A stretch of DNA of 64,000 bases from Incurvaria masculella (lineage: Eukaryota > Arthropoda > Insecta > Lepidoptera > Incurvariidae). The position numbers and the translations under genes were made by a program. This document shows positions 1-10,559 of this stretch, piece after piece. The notes beneath the pieces were generated by a model, which was given only the letters and a program-made list of their open reading frames with translations, made no database searches and was not told where the DNA came from. Location of the stretch: NCBI GenBank assembly GCA_946894095.1, contig OX335660.1, forward strand, positions 6,825,001 through 6,889,000, written 5' to 3'. The first letter of the stretch is position 1; each line of letters starts with the position of its first letter.

Positions 1-75
1 AGCTTTGCGTTTTCTTCCCCATTGCCATTGCCAATTCGACCATCGTTCATTCAATGCGATGGTACCAACATCATC
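1..75 (-). repeat. SINE family D fragment
   Basis: The middle part of the family D body in reverse, recognisable by the block reading CATCCAATGCGATGGTACCA in other copies. It is cut by the window start, so its full extent cannot be seen. Confidence 0.55.
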
Positions 76-455
76 CAAACAAAACGCGAAGATGCGCGAG
101 TGGGGGGGTTCGCGTTTTCGCGATTCGCTCACGCGCGGAGTGTGGAGGTGCCTTTAGCATGACGAATAGGCACGTCAGCCGTGCTGTGTACACATTCAAG
201 GCCGCCGTTTGAACCCCCACAATCGAAGCTAGGTTCAAGGTCGAGCGTAGGCCAATTCGGCCTACGATTTTTCCATAATCGTTTCGTGTTGGGTTTAACC
301 GAATCGTTCGCTGAGTGTAGAATTTCGTCTGCATAGTTCTTTCGTACAGAATTAATGTAAAATTTTCGCCCGAAAAATCTTTAGATATATATCAGTTCCA
401 AATTCAAGGTCTTTAACCTAGCGATAATTTTATAAAGATGCTTAAGTTTAACTAT
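76..455. other. no recognised feature
   Basis: Mixed-composition sequence with CpG-containing patches near 90-330. A short minus-strand open frame exists here but shows no recognisable domain or splice context, so I do not call a gene. Confidence 0.4.
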
Positions 456-572
456 TATTCAGAGTGGGCGGACTCATTTTAATACGGGGATTATCGCCGG
501 ACTACACAGAATGTTGTATGGTTAGTCCGGTGCTAGTCCGCGTACAAAATTGACATTTCACTCTGAATACGA
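456..572. repeat. small foldback repeat
   Basis: The ends are imperfect inverted copies of each other (ATTATTCAGAGTG at the left, CACTCTGAATAC at the right), with two inner blocks containing GTCCG/CGGAC facing each other. This is a MITE-like hairpin of about 115 bp. No second copy was noticed in the window. Confidence 0.4.
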
Positions 573-589
573 CGGATAGTTTTCAACTT

Positions 590-1480
590 ATGAAATTTAT
601 TTATTTATTTGCATTCGACCGTTGTCAGAACGGTGTTGTAAAAACACTATATAATTTACACAGCTATTACTTAAATGTAGCTAATACTATTTACTAATAC
701 TACCTAAATTAACATTAAAAACACAATCTTTGATGACCAATACAGCAATAAAATTTCACAAATGTCCTTTTCTTTAATTAAAAAAAAAATTGAATTTATT
801 AAAATGAGATCAAAAATTAAGTAAAAAACCATGTAAAATTTCATAAAATAAATTCGACTTGCGCCATCATGCAGTTGTGTAGTAAAAATAGAAAATAAAT
901 AAAAAATAAATTAAACATTTTCATGCAATAAAAAAAGTTTAATAAAATCAAAAATAGTTAGTCAAACGGTAAAATTTTATTCTAAAGTCAAAAGTGTTTG
1001 TCAAATAAGATTTATTATTTTTTAAAATATTTATTAGTAAAAAAATCATTCAACGTATAAAACTGATTACTGACTAGAAAAATCATAACTTTAACTTTGT
1101 GCACTTTAATATATCCTTATTTGGGTGGTTGTATATTTTAATTCCCATATGTTATTTTTTTTTTTCGATTTCGCTTCATTTTTTTTTCTATGTATAGAAA
1201 CGGGTGTGCTCTATGTTGCTACCTTGCTATAAACTTATTGCAATGCATGCTATAAGTCTGCTCGTTCATACATATTTACTGCCAATTTTAAATTAAGAAC
1301 CGCACTGCGTTCGAATCGGTTTGAATTTAGAAGCTCATGTAATTGAAAGATCCATTATTGGTGAAATGTTTAGCATAGCGTCATTTAAAAGTTGTCGAGT
1401 GGCGCACGGAAATGAATTTCTTTAAGGAAACAATTCTTTAGTAAGAAAAAAAAAACTTTGACTTCGCTGACTTCATAATT
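590..1480. other. AT-rich low-complexity stretch
   Basis: Strongly AT-rich, with runs of A and T and TTTATTTA-type simple sequence. I see no coding signal, TIRs or repeat shared with the rest of the window. Confidence 0.6.
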
Positions 1481-1799
1481 CAGTGATGACGCACCATGGC
1501 TTGGACCCTCGTATTTAGACGCCCCGGACGTAGCCATTACCAGCCTTGGTGACAAATCTCGTGAAGGACGTGCAAAAAACCGCCATTATGGAAGATAACA
1601 ACGTTCCTGTGAGACAACCAATCATCAACATGTGACACCGTGAGATTAAAACATCATTCTAGCCTCCTAAACTGTATAGAACGCTATCGATCTGGCCCCG
1701 CTTAGGCCACGCCCCTCCGTGTAGTAAGTCAACGGTTGAGACGCGAGAGCGGCACCGTCGACGATTTAAGTCCAGTAGCAGCCTACGGTCGGGTTCGTT

Positions 1800-2120
1800 A
1801 TGTGGCGGGCCCTCTCCCCGGCCTTCAGGCGGCGGAGGGGGCGGGGCGGGGGCGGGGGTGCTATCCCCCCCTCCCGCTTCACCTCCGCACGATGCGAGCG
1901 CTTCATAGCAATCGCGTTGGAATGTGCTACTGGACTTTTGAATGCGACTGTACGACCCGGGTGGCGCGTCCGCGTGGATCTCTCGTCGCGTCGCCTAGCG
2001 ACCGAGGAGCTAGTGATATTTTTAACTCTTCGCCCCGTCCCCCGCTGGGAGGGAAGGGGGGTGGGGGGGGGGGCGGTGTCGCCGGGCGAGGGGGGGGGTG
2101 GTTGTCTGGGCCCGCGACAC
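1800..2120. other. GC-rich island with long G runs
   Basis: A CpG-rich patch inside AT-rich surroundings, ending in several G tracts (about 2046-2102) that could form a G-quadruplex on the + strand. Open frames on both strands here reflect GC bias; no domain is recognisable. It could be a CpG-rich promoter or 5' exon. Confidence 0.4.
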
Positions 2121-2199
2121 GGGTTCATCGGACATCGAAGCAAGGACACATTCATTAGAGATTGAAATCGATAATTTAATTAAGTGTTTTTCGTCCAGT

Positions 2200-2995
2200 T
2201 TAGGCTGTCGTGAAGTCGCAGGAAATATTAGATTCGAAATTTTGAAGATATGCATTGTTTGTCCATTGGCCACAAGGCACAATTTGGCAAGGCCCTAACG
2301 TTACCCTGCCACTTAACGTTGTCAGATTCAATTTGTTTTCATCACTTAAGAAAGCTTCGTTTGTAAAATATCTGTATTTTTCAGTAAAAAAAACGAAAAT
2401 GGACTTAAAAAAGACAACTTTTTTCCAATATTTATAGGCCAATATTTGCCAATCTCAAAGGTATTTTAAAACAATTCTAACATACAGACTTAGATTTTGA
2501 AAATATATTTTGGAATCCAACATTTATAAAACCTAAAACAATCATTAAGAGCACGTAGCTCTTGTAACGCCAGCCTCGGTGGCCCAGTGGCGCGACACTT
2601 CGGCGATCGCTCTCCGAAGTTAAGCAACGCTGGGTCCGGTCTGGTCTTGGATGGGTGACCATTCGACCGTTGAGAGAGGCTGGCCGTATTTCGGATTCCA
2701 CGTTAAGCTGTAGGTCCCCTTCCTTACTTACTAGGTGGTAGGGTTTATTCCGCCCGGGTTGGTACCATCGCATTGGATGAACGATGGTCGAAGCGGCAAT
2801 GAAAATTGTCCGTGTTTTCCATCCAGTTCAATGTAGCCGTGCAATATAAGGAAGGTATAAGGAAGGAAGAATGTGGTGTGTTGGGCTAATACCATGACAG
2901 AACTTGTGGTATTAGCCATCCATGTCCAGTCACATAAAAAAAAAACGTAAACACTTATCGTCCGTAGTATGGGGAATTGATAGGGTAACGACTCT
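2200..2995 (+). repeat. Family H element, split by a SINE
   Basis: Family H is a roughly 450-bp AT-rich repeat that begins near a CTGTCGTGAAG motif, contains TTTGTCCATTGGCCA and ends near GATAGGGTAACGACTCTC. Other copies are at 9.1, 12.3, 51.4 and 52.2 kb. Here positions 2200-2557 and 2945-2995 are the two parts and a family D SINE lies between them. The uninterrupted copy at 12305-12780 shows the joint is continuous without the SINE. Confidence 0.65.
2558..2944 (+). mobile_element. SINE family D with 5S-rRNA-like head
   Basis: A non-autonomous retroposon. The head starts like the tRNA-type family D head (GGTGGCCCAGTGGCGCG) but continues as 5S rRNA-like sequence, with the box A-like GAAGTTAAGCAACGC at 2616-2630 and the box C-like TTGGATGGGTGACC at 2647-2660, 31 nt apart start to start as in 5S genes. 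The family D body follows and it ends in an A-run. A short ACGTA repeat flanks it (2553-2557 and 2945-2949), a possible target duplication. It is inserted into family H. Confidence 0.7.
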
Positions 2996-3081
2996 CTTAA
3001 ATGTAGCTGTTAGCCGAACTCATCTAATTCGAATTCAAATGTAAATTTCCGAGAGCCGTTAATTACAAACCATTCCGTGTC

Positions 3082-3305
3082 TATTTGTTCGTATACTATT
3101 GGACATATGTCCTGGCCATGGACCTGCTGTCATGTTATTCTCAATATTCCGTGGCACAACACACCGATTTCCTAAAGAATCACGTGCCATGCCAGAACGT
3201 TCCCTTTTTGAGCACGGCTACATAAAAATTGATAGTAAACACAGACATTTTTTAATTGACGCTTCGATCTTATTTTCGTTCAATGCGATGGTACTACCCA
3301 GAGCC
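3082..3305 (-). repeat. SINE family D, degenerate body
   Basis: Reverse-orientation family D body with the conserved GCCATGCCAGAACG, GAGCACGGCTACAT and TTCAATGCGATGGTAC blocks, clearly diverged. Neither the tRNA-like head nor the A tail is recognisable. Confidence 0.55.
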
Positions 3306-3416
3306 TCTATTACGAGTTACAAATTACTAATAGAAAAATCGCCCAGTTTTACATCATTGAATAGGCAGGCATTCTAGGGATACACTAAATCGCTTCTCCA
3401 CGGAGGAAAAGGACCC

Positions 3417-3572
3417 AATAGGAACGGAACCCTATTACTAAGCCTCCGTTGTCCATTCGTCCGTTCGTCTGTCACAGGGCTGTATCTCATGAACCGTAAT
3501 AGGGGTAGGCAGCTGAAATTGAAGAGTGTATTTATTTTGCCGCTATAACAACAAATAGGTAAAATAGGCCAT
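3417..3572 (-). repeat. Family A, partial
   Basis: Family A forward copies start with a CCGGCCAAGTGCGAGTCGG head, pass a conserved CGGCAAAATAAATACACACT block and a (GGAC)n array, and end at GGGTACGGAACCCTAAAAA. This copy keeps the array side (short, degenerate array) through the AACAACAAATAGGTA block and lacks the head. Confidence 0.7.
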
Positions 3573-3699
3573 CTTCTGTAAAGGTTCCTCTGGGTTGTAG
3601 CCACTTTCAACTTATGGGACTATTTGGCACAGAAAGTCTTCGGAAGTGGCGATGGAAAGACATGGCAACACCGAGACTGTTCCCGTGTATTTTGACTGA

Positions 3700-3920
3700 T
3701 AGCTGCTGTCAAAATGAGCATTACCATCGACGTTGCGGTTTACGTCCACTCCGCGTTTTCATACAAATCGGAAGTCCGTATTTGACTTTGACAGCTTGAA
3801 GAAGTAAAACCACAGAATATCTAGTAAAAACTTGTATGGAGTTTGACGTTTTTACGGAACTTCGAAGTTACGTAAACGCCAATTTAGGTGAGAACTGAGA
3901 CTACCGGCTCTGAACTTGGC
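3700..3920 (+). repeat. Family F MITE, right half
   Basis: Family F is a ~320-bp element with long terminal inverted repeats (left TGTCACCTAAATTGGCGTTT, right complementary). This copy keeps the right two thirds, ending at CGCCAATTTAGGTGA. The fuller copies are at 19.7, 31.5/32.4 and 60.1 kb. Confidence 0.65.
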
Positions 3921-4020
3921 CCAAGAAGTTCGCTGAAAGCTTTTAAATTATAAGAATCGTGTTGTCAAACTCTGCCTTCGCGTAGTTATTGAATGTTTGC
4001 ACATTGCAATATAAAAAAAA

Positions 4021-4304
4021 AACCGTCAAGTGCGAGTCAGACTAGCACACGAAGGGTTCCGTACCATCGTACAAGATTTACACAAAATTCACGTCTTTTA
4101 TATGCCCCCCCCCTTTAATTTTTATTATTATTTTATTTCACCTTTTTGTTACAGCGGCAAAATAAATACACACTCTGTGATAATTTCAGCAGCCTACTTA
4201 TTACGGTTAATGAGATACAGCCCTGTGACAGACGGACGTACGGACGGACAGCGAAGGCTTAGTAATAGGGTACCCTTTGGGTACGGAACCCTAAAAAACA
4301 ACTG
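4021..4304 (+). repeat. Family A, near full length
   Basis: Head to tail copy, forward. The head is mutated (AGTCAGACTAGCAC) and the array is only a few GGAC units. Confidence 0.8.
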
Positions 4305-4660
4305 AATATTGCGATTGACATTACCACTGAATAATACGACGTGTTTCACGAACACAAAAAGGCTGGATTACCAAACAAATATACAACCGTTTTTCGTCGC
4401 TGCTGCTAGGACTCTTAGTAATTAACAGAAATGGGTCTATTAAAATGCTGCAAAATTTCCTCAATTGTCTGAAATTGTTCGAGAAGTTCTGTTCTGGTTT
4501 TAATAAACGTCAGAGCGGGCTCGAAATCTATAATCAAGCCGTCATGAAATAGCGAAAGCGTGGTCCTGTCTTACCGATGTACCTAGAATTAATATAATGA
4601 GACCAATTGTTTTAAATGAATTTCACTCAATACATCCACGTATTCTTGAGAAAACGGGTA
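4305..4660. other. no recognised feature
   Basis: AT-rich intergenic or intronic sequence without coding signal, TIRs or similarity to the other repeats in the window. Confidence 0.5.
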
Positions 4661-4699
4661 TGTATCGACAGACAGACATCGAATTGAAAGGGCAGCACC

Positions 4700-4812
4700 C
4701 TATTTCAATGCTCACGCTATTCAATTCTCCATACATTTGAAAACGCTTGTCGATCGGTTTGGCGTAAACGCCAATTTGGGTCACAAGTCGAACAACGGGC
4801 TCAGTACTGGGT
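4700..4812 (-). repeat. Family F terminal fragment
   Basis: Contains the left-end blocks of family F in reverse (TCCATACATTTGAAAACGC, then GGCGTAAACGCCAATTTGGG). Confidence 0.5.
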
Positions 4813-4909
4813 CATATATTTATTTACCTGAAAAAAAAATGCGTTTATCTAAAAAAAAATTAATGCAGAAGACTAAATATGTCGACCCAGGATTTTAAAG
4901 GACAACCTT

Positions 4910-5166
4910 TTTAGCGTTTCGTACCCAAACGGTACCAACGGAACCCCTATTACTAGGCCTTAGCTGTGTGTCCGTCCGTCTGTCAGCATGCTGTATCATG
5001 AACTGAAATAGGTAGACAGCCTAAGTTTTCACAGTGTGTCTCTATTGACGTTATAACAACAAATAGTACAAAAAATAAGGTTTAAAGTAACTAGATTTTT
5101 TGTGTTCAATCTTGTGTGTACGACGGAACCCTTGATTTGCAAGTCCGACTCGGTCTTACCCGGTTC
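4910..5166 (-). repeat. Family A, diverged
   Basis: Reverse copy with both ends recognisable but many substitutions (CGTTTCGTACCCAAACGG at one end, GTCCGACTCGGTCTTACCCGG at the head), among the older copies. Confidence 0.65.
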
Positions 5167-5589
5167 TATTGTTATTCTAATTATTAGAGCTTTCTATATG
5201 GTTGTGTCTATTGATGTTGCTCCGTAATGAAGTCTGAGAACCGCCGTCAAATAAACACATCACCCAGTCGAAAGTGCACCGGGTATGGAAATAAACCCAG
5301 AGCTCAAGACCAAACTCTGCGCTGATGAAAACGTGATTTCTGTCACTGGCAAGAGTTTGGGCAACAAAACAAAGCGATAACTCCGCAAATGTGGTCCGTG
5401 TGTGTACGGTTTTTAAGGTTTAAATTAGAACTGATCCAATCGCGTCGGTTGTGATGTAACCTTGTTTGCACGGGCAAGCGAAGTCGAGCGGTATACGTGC
5501 GGGAAGCGAAGCGACGTTGCCAAATTTGCTAGTTTTGTTCTTTTCTGCGATTCCGTAAAATGTCGTCTCGACCGGCTTACCTGAACTTG

Positions 5590-5845
5590 CCATACGTATG
5601 GAGTCCTTTAGAAGTACCGCCATTTGTGGCGAAAATGATTGGGGACAGCACGGAGCCTCCTGTATGCCAGCATTTGGAGCAGCAATACTCAACCACCACT
5701 TTTATTTTGCGGCCATGCAGAAATTCAGCAATCTAGTAACACAGGTCGGGTCGGGTCGGCAGGCTGTAGAAGGGCAGCTTGGAAAGCAGTGCCTTCTGCG
5801 AGACGCGGTCAAACGCTTGCACGATATCCAGTCAGTTAGCCCTAC
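5590..5845 (-). pseudogene. Non-LTR retrotransposon RT fragment
   Basis: Read on the minus strand, the segment encodes a reverse-transcriptase palm fragment: LDIVQAFDRV (motif A, with the catalytic-type aspartate) at about 5813-5840, then KALLSKLP, and after an in-frame TAG a continuation with FLHGRK and finally GGSVLSP (5' to the catalytic YADD region, which is missing). The order and spacing match Jockey/CR1-like LINE reverse transcriptases. The stop codon and missing motifs show a dead, truncated copy. The family assignment is from motif memory, not a search. Confidence 0.65.
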
Positions 5846-6129
5846 CTTCCTCATGATTTTCGAGCGCATGTCATGTGAGACCTAAACCAGGAGATCCCTA
5901 GCAGATAGATTCGGACGAAATCCGTATTGATGACCACTGAAGAGTTCATTGTATTCTAGACACCGCTAGATTGCACCAACTGAATTCAACTGTGCAGGAA
6001 TTTAGCTTGTAATTGGACTTATAAATCCAAATGTATAGTGTATAGTAGGTACGTTGCTTTAAAGGTTTCTGCCACCTGTTAAGCCAGCCAAATGTAACTG
6101 GGCATTAATCGCTACTACCTCAATTACTG

Positions 6130-6305
6130 TCATTACATTAGCCCATATTAGCCAAACACACCGCATGAGAACACGGATTTTTTTATTGACGCTTCTACCA
6201 TTGTTAATTCTATGCTGTGGATTTCGAGAAAGAGGACGTACTGTTTTACATGGATCCTGAACCATGACGTTAAGAAATGCAGTTATCCAACTCAGAAGGG
6301 GAAAT
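6130..6305 (-). repeat. SINE family D, very degenerate
   Basis: Scattered family D body blocks in reverse order (ATTAGCCCA, GAACACGG, GACGCTTCTACCAT, TTTTACATGGATCCTGAACC). Old copy. Confidence 0.4.
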
Positions 6306-6539
6306 GGGAGCATGAACGGGGCGTGGACAAATACCGTGAACTTTGGCTAGAGAAGCAAGGCCCAGCGCCCCCTGAGCGAATAGCAATAAAAGATATAAGC
6401 ACGGAAACAAGGTCCCACCGTGCAACACTGCTGAAAGGCATAATGGAACAAATGTTAACAGTGCCGTTCTCGATCAGCTCAATAGATCATCGCCGCGAAC
6501 CTCGGGGCGTTACGTAAAGCTTGATCGATTGGTCGTAGT

Positions 6540-6900
6540 ACGAGAACGAAACGAGACCGCTCGGTTGGAAAGTTTTTAAAGTCACGACTCGGTCTTGCGT
6601 GCATTGTCAACGGGCGCCGTTGCCGCTCCGTGCGCCGATTTGGCAAGTTTTTGTGCCCGCACTCACTCGCCCGTGCGGTCGGCGCAACGCGAAAACACTC
6701 GCAATTGGAATTGGACCGCCGCAACTAACCTTCAAAATTCCGGCGGATGCAGCGAACTCGAAAGGTTCGGCTCCTCAGCGCCGCTGTTGGCATCGTGTGC
6801 TTGGGCCGCTCGCTGTCTTCATTCGATCGTTCGAAAAGTGACTTGGATGCACGAGACTGCAAGTCGCTCTCTGATCTCGCTTTACTAGCGCGCGCTTTTC
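6540..6900. other. CpG-rich island
   Basis: GC-rich sequence with many CpG dinucleotides in an AT-rich background, compatible with a promoter or 5' exon. Overlapping open frames have no recognisable domain. I see no initiator plus downstream element at correct spacing. Confidence 0.3.
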
Positions 6901-7012
6901 GCTATCTTATATTCTTACTTTTGGACATTGTCTTTCCTTTGTCTTGAAGTTTACATGATCACTAATTTGTTTAAACTAGAACTATCACTAACCTGTTAGA
7001 ACAAGTCGTAAT

Positions 7013-7291
7013 TTGGCAAACTTGTCCCAACGTGCATGCTCCAACCAATCTGGTGGTATCGTATTCAATTCTGGGGCGCAACATGGAAACCGAGAAATTC
7101 CAGTCCAAGGCAAATGCTTACGTGTCATTGGACGTGCACCGTGGTATGCCCTACACCATAGTGTGTCCTACACCACACGGTGGAGTCACATTCGAACAAG
7201 AAAAGACGAACTCGAAACCAGAACTGAGGCCTACCTCACCACCCAAACAATTGGGCATCCAAATTTATGTAAGAAGAGAAGGAAGAAGTAA
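7013..7291 (+). pseudogene. Degraded LINE RT C-terminal fragment
   Basis: Translation contains QGKCLRVIGRAPWY followed about 40 residues later by GHPNL. This resembles the C-terminal thumb/connection region of Jockey/CR1-type reverse transcriptases (QNKCLRVIG ... HPNPL pattern). No start or catalytic motifs are present, and a basic repetitive tail (about 7268-7320, GAAGGA-rich) follows. Similarity is by motif only. Confidence 0.45.
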
Positions 7292-7569
7292 GGAGAGAAG
7301 GAGAAGAGAAAGGCACCTCGAGACCTAATCACGGCATAGAAAGCTTTGCATTATTGAGGAAATCTCTTGCGACGTTTGCCGCACAAAATATTGACTCCTA
7401 CTCTATAGACACAAACACTGATTAATATCAACACTTAGTAGACTGATTGATATTTGAACAAAAACCTTTGTTGTTAATTGAAAATAAACAATTTTGGTGT
7501 CAATAATTGTACTTGAAACCTTTTTTATGTAACCGGGCCAAAGAAGCAGACTTGACGGCTAATACATCA

Positions 7570-7795
7570 TCTGCTGTTACGATACTAGACCACTACACCA
7601 CGTGGTACTGGGTGCCATGTCCTGGCATGGCACCCTTCCTTATATTGCATGGGCTAATTTGAACTGGATGGAAAACTCGAAAAATTAACCTACCCCGGCG
7701 GGTTTAACCCTTCCACCTAGTACCTAATTAGGGAAACCTTCGGTTTACATGATGGGTTCCGAACCATGAACCATGGGTCATCATGAACCATGCAC
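7570..7795 (-). repeat. SINE family D, rearranged
   Basis: Family D body blocks in reverse with an internal duplication-like GGGTGCCATGTCCTGGCATG palindrome at about 7610-7630, then GAACTGGATGGAAAAC and the CCACCTAGTA block. Confidence 0.5.
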
Positions 7796-7907
7796 ACCGA
7801 AAATACACATTTAATTTTTTGATAATAAATAAAGAGGAATACATAGACTAGGACTTTACAAATTCACAGCTTCCACTTCAAATACAGAATTGTTACAGAA
7901 CAGGCCA

Positions 7908-8090
7908 TTGAGTGATTAAATCTGAAGTTTAGCTGCATTTCGTACCACGCTAATTGGTTAATTTTAGATCACTTGGCCGAACAACAAATCTGTTAAAAGT
8001 TAGAAAGGTACGATATGCAACTTAATGTCAAATTTAATGACTCACTTGCCTGTTATCCTGGGGAGTTAATTCACCAACGTGACGCTCCAG
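7908..8090 (+). repeat. Family M foldback, partial
   Basis: Family M is palindromic: an inner pair of ATGCAACT/AGTTGCAT blocks is flanked by AATCACTC-type and CACCCGGCGAGT-type blocks. This copy retains both inner arms, but its outer ends are degenerate. Confidence 0.55.
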
Positions 8091-8320
8091 ATCTGAGGAC
8101 TTGAAAATTGGTTTTCGACTCGTTGCCTGTCCGCGAAATGTCTCTGGTTATCTCTCCTCCCTCGACCTGGTCACTCACCCCGCGCCCTCGCCTCTCCCCC
8201 CTCCCCCTCCCGCCGCTTGTTACGCGAGTTACCAACCGATGCGGTGCGACGTTGCCGCGCCCGGCGCTTCCAAATTCAAACCAGGTTCACGTTCGCTCGC
8301 CTGTCCAAACTTGTAATCAC

Positions 8321-8596
8321 CTGCCATTACGCGCTGTTGTGGTTGCGATTTGCAGAGATTGGGCGCTCCATTAGGTCGGCCAGAATCATACATTTGAGAC
8401 GAAGCGTCCGCTGTTTTATTTACTGGGGATTCTTCCATGCTTGGAGGCGGCGACGCGACGTCCGTGTCTGGCGAGGCATCGTCTATGTTACATGCTCGCC
8501 CGTGCTCGCGTTTCGTGAGACGCGTTGCTTTCCACGGCGCATGACACGCCCGCTGCGGCGGAGCAACGGCCGCTCGCGCCGCTGGGCACGTCGCCG
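8321..8596 (-). CDS. Candidate coding exon, product unrecognised
   Basis: On the minus strand an open frame (continuous over about 396 nt, 8229-8624) contains a segment bounded by a pyrimidine-rich acceptor (GATTTTATCTTCAG at 8597-8610) and a donor-like GCAG/GTGATT at 8321/8320. The encoded segment is Ala-rich, then acidic and Ser/Pro-rich (NIDDASPDTDVASPPPSMEE). No domain is recognisable. It lies in a CpG-rich stretch, so the open frame could be a by-product of base composition. Confidence 0.3.
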
Positions 8597-8619
8597 CTGA
8601 AGATAAAATCGGTGACGAA

Positions 8620-9085
8620 GCCAAAGATAATATTATTTACTCGCAAACTCGAGTCCGTCTTGACACTAAGATGAGAAACTCGCTAATTTAAATTTAACTG
8701 TTCATGGGGGTGAAAGTGGCTAAAATATTATTTAGTTAAAATAGTGCTAGACACAATGAAAACCACACACACAATATCAGGTACACATGAACATATAAAC
8801 ATGAAAATTACAGAGTACATAAACATATAGACACATGTAGTAATCCACCCGAGCGAAGCCGCGGACAATAGTAGCATAATATATACCGCCTTCGTAAAAG
8901 TTGCATAGTCTTACCGCGAATCCAAAAACCCTGGCATAGCGTTGGATTTCAAATGAAGGCGGTCGCGAAACTGGCGTCTTGTTCGTGGTGGTACCATTGT
9001 CGCGGGTTTATTTATCGAAGTCGACGCAACTTTTATGGTATTCGTCTACTATACGCATTCGTGCAGGAATAAACGTTTGCAAAAA
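8620..9085. other. no gene seen; short TE-like terminus
   Basis: AT-rich sequence with a CACACA/ATAAACATGAA simple stretch. At 8848-8875 there is ACCCGAGCGAAGCCGCGG, a terminus-like block also seen in variant form at 39.4 kb and 62.0 kb. Confidence 0.35.
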
Positions 9086-9089
9086 TAAT

Positions 9090-9200
9090 GCTGAATTAAG
9101 GATGTCGTGAAGCTAGCGGGCATCTAAGAATTGAAAATTTTGTGAAATGCATACTTTGCCCATTGTCCAAGGCACAATTTTTCACGGCGACTGCGATTTA
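9090..9200 (+). repeat. Family H 5' fragment
   Basis: GATGTCGTGAAGCTAGCGGG followed by CCCATTGTCCAAGGCACAAT, the left-end blocks of family H. The rest of the element is absent. Confidence 0.5.
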
Positions 9201-9398
9201 TTTTATTTATTTATTACGAACTCAGCCTTAAACATTTTCATACAAATCTTTAGACGGTTTTATCATGGGTATAAGATAAGTTGTCAAAAAATCAAAGCGT
9301 ACGGACTTAGCTCTCAGTTGATTCATTTAATGTGCAAATTTTCAGAAAAATATTTCTTACTTTGCATGAGGAAACAAGCACGACCTGTATAGAACTAG

Positions 9399-9903
9399 AT
9401 CACCTAATTTCCCGGCGGGACGAACTAATTCGCGGGCACGGTACAAAACCGTGCTATTGCGGTCTGGGACCTTCTCTGTTTCAAAGAAAAAGACAGGCTC
9501 CGTGATGAGGAGGATGAAACATTTCCACAAAGCAGACAATAAGCATTGTGTTTGATTTGGTAAGATTTACGAAAATTTTAATTACAAAACGACAAAAGGT
9601 AAACCACGACCGCTTTAGTCAAAAATCTAATAAAAACTAAATTATTGCTATGTTTGATGACTAATCCTTCTAAGATATGTATCTAAGATCCACCTCCAAA
9701 GATATTGTGTAAAACACGCGAAAAATTCGAACTTTCAGACCTTATAACTTAGAAACCAAACACAATTGTTCAATGCCAACGGTCATGAGACATCTAGTTC
9801 GTACAAATAAAGCTATCTGAGCAAAGTTTTGGATCTCTGATAAGAAATATGGGCGTGATCTTCTTTCGCCGTTTGTATGGGGAGTTGAGCGGGATGGCCC
9901 ACC
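9399..9903 (+). mobile_element. Family B TTAA MITE, copy 1
   Basis: Family B is a ~545-bp element with terminal inverted repeats GGTGGCCCAACCCG / CGGGATGGGCCACC, usually inserted at TTAA. That TSD suggests a piggyBac-type mobiliser (inference). The left end of this copy is degenerate, the right end intact. It is immediately followed by another copy, the two separated only by one TTAA (9904-9907). Confidence 0.75.
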
Positions 9904-9907
9904 TTAA

Positions 9908-10450
9908 GGTGGCCCAACCCGGCGGGACTAACTCATTCGCGGGCACGGTACAAAACCGTGCTGTTGCGCTCTGGGACCTTCTCTGTTTCAAAGAAAAACA
10001 CAGGCTCCGTGATGTGGAAGATGCAACATTTCCACAAAAAAGACAATGTGCATAGTGTATGATTTGATAAGATGTACGAAACTTTTAATTACAAAACGAC
10101 TTATAGCTAAAAGTAAACCACGACCGCTGTAGTAAACAATCTATCAAAAACCTAATAGATTTTAAATCTTGATTAAATAAGCTATGTCTGATCACTAATC
10201 TTTTTAAGATGTTCTTAATTTATCATTGCGTAATCTACCTCCAAAGTTATTGTATAAAACGCGCGAAAAATGCGAACATTCGGACGTTATAACTTAGAAA
10301 CCAAACACAATTTTACAATGCCAATAGGTCATCAGACATCTAGTTCGATCAAATAAAGCTACTTTGAGGAAAATTTGGGATCTCTGAGAAGAAATATGGG
10401 CGTGATCTTCTTTCCCCGTTTGTATGGGGAGTTGAGCGGGATGGGCCACC
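9908..10450 (+). mobile_element. Family B TTAA MITE, copy 2
   Basis: Near-complete copy with TTAA on both sides (9904-9907 and 10451-10454) and clear inverted termini. Same orientation as copy 1, end to end. It has no coding capacity; short open frames within it are incidental. Confidence 0.85.
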
Positions 10451-10559
10451 TTAAAGCTATTTGGCAAAGAACGCTCTTGTGTGTATTTATAACCCATCCA
10501 GAGCGCGCGTGGGAAAATGCATAAGAGTAAACAAATTATAAACGAACAAAACGATCACA

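Noticed and set aside
1736..2165. Overlapping 120-140 codon frames on both strands
   Set aside because: Three frames open simultaneously over a GC-rich, G-run-containing block, the pattern expected from composition rather than coding.
2573..2690. 5S rRNA gene
   Set aside because: Internal control boxes are present, but the 5' part is tRNA/SINE-like and the 3' part runs into the family D body; not a full 5S gene.
6212..6517. Plus-strand 101-codon frame as a gene
   Set aside because: Overlaps degenerate SINE sequence at its start, lacks splice context and recognisable domain.
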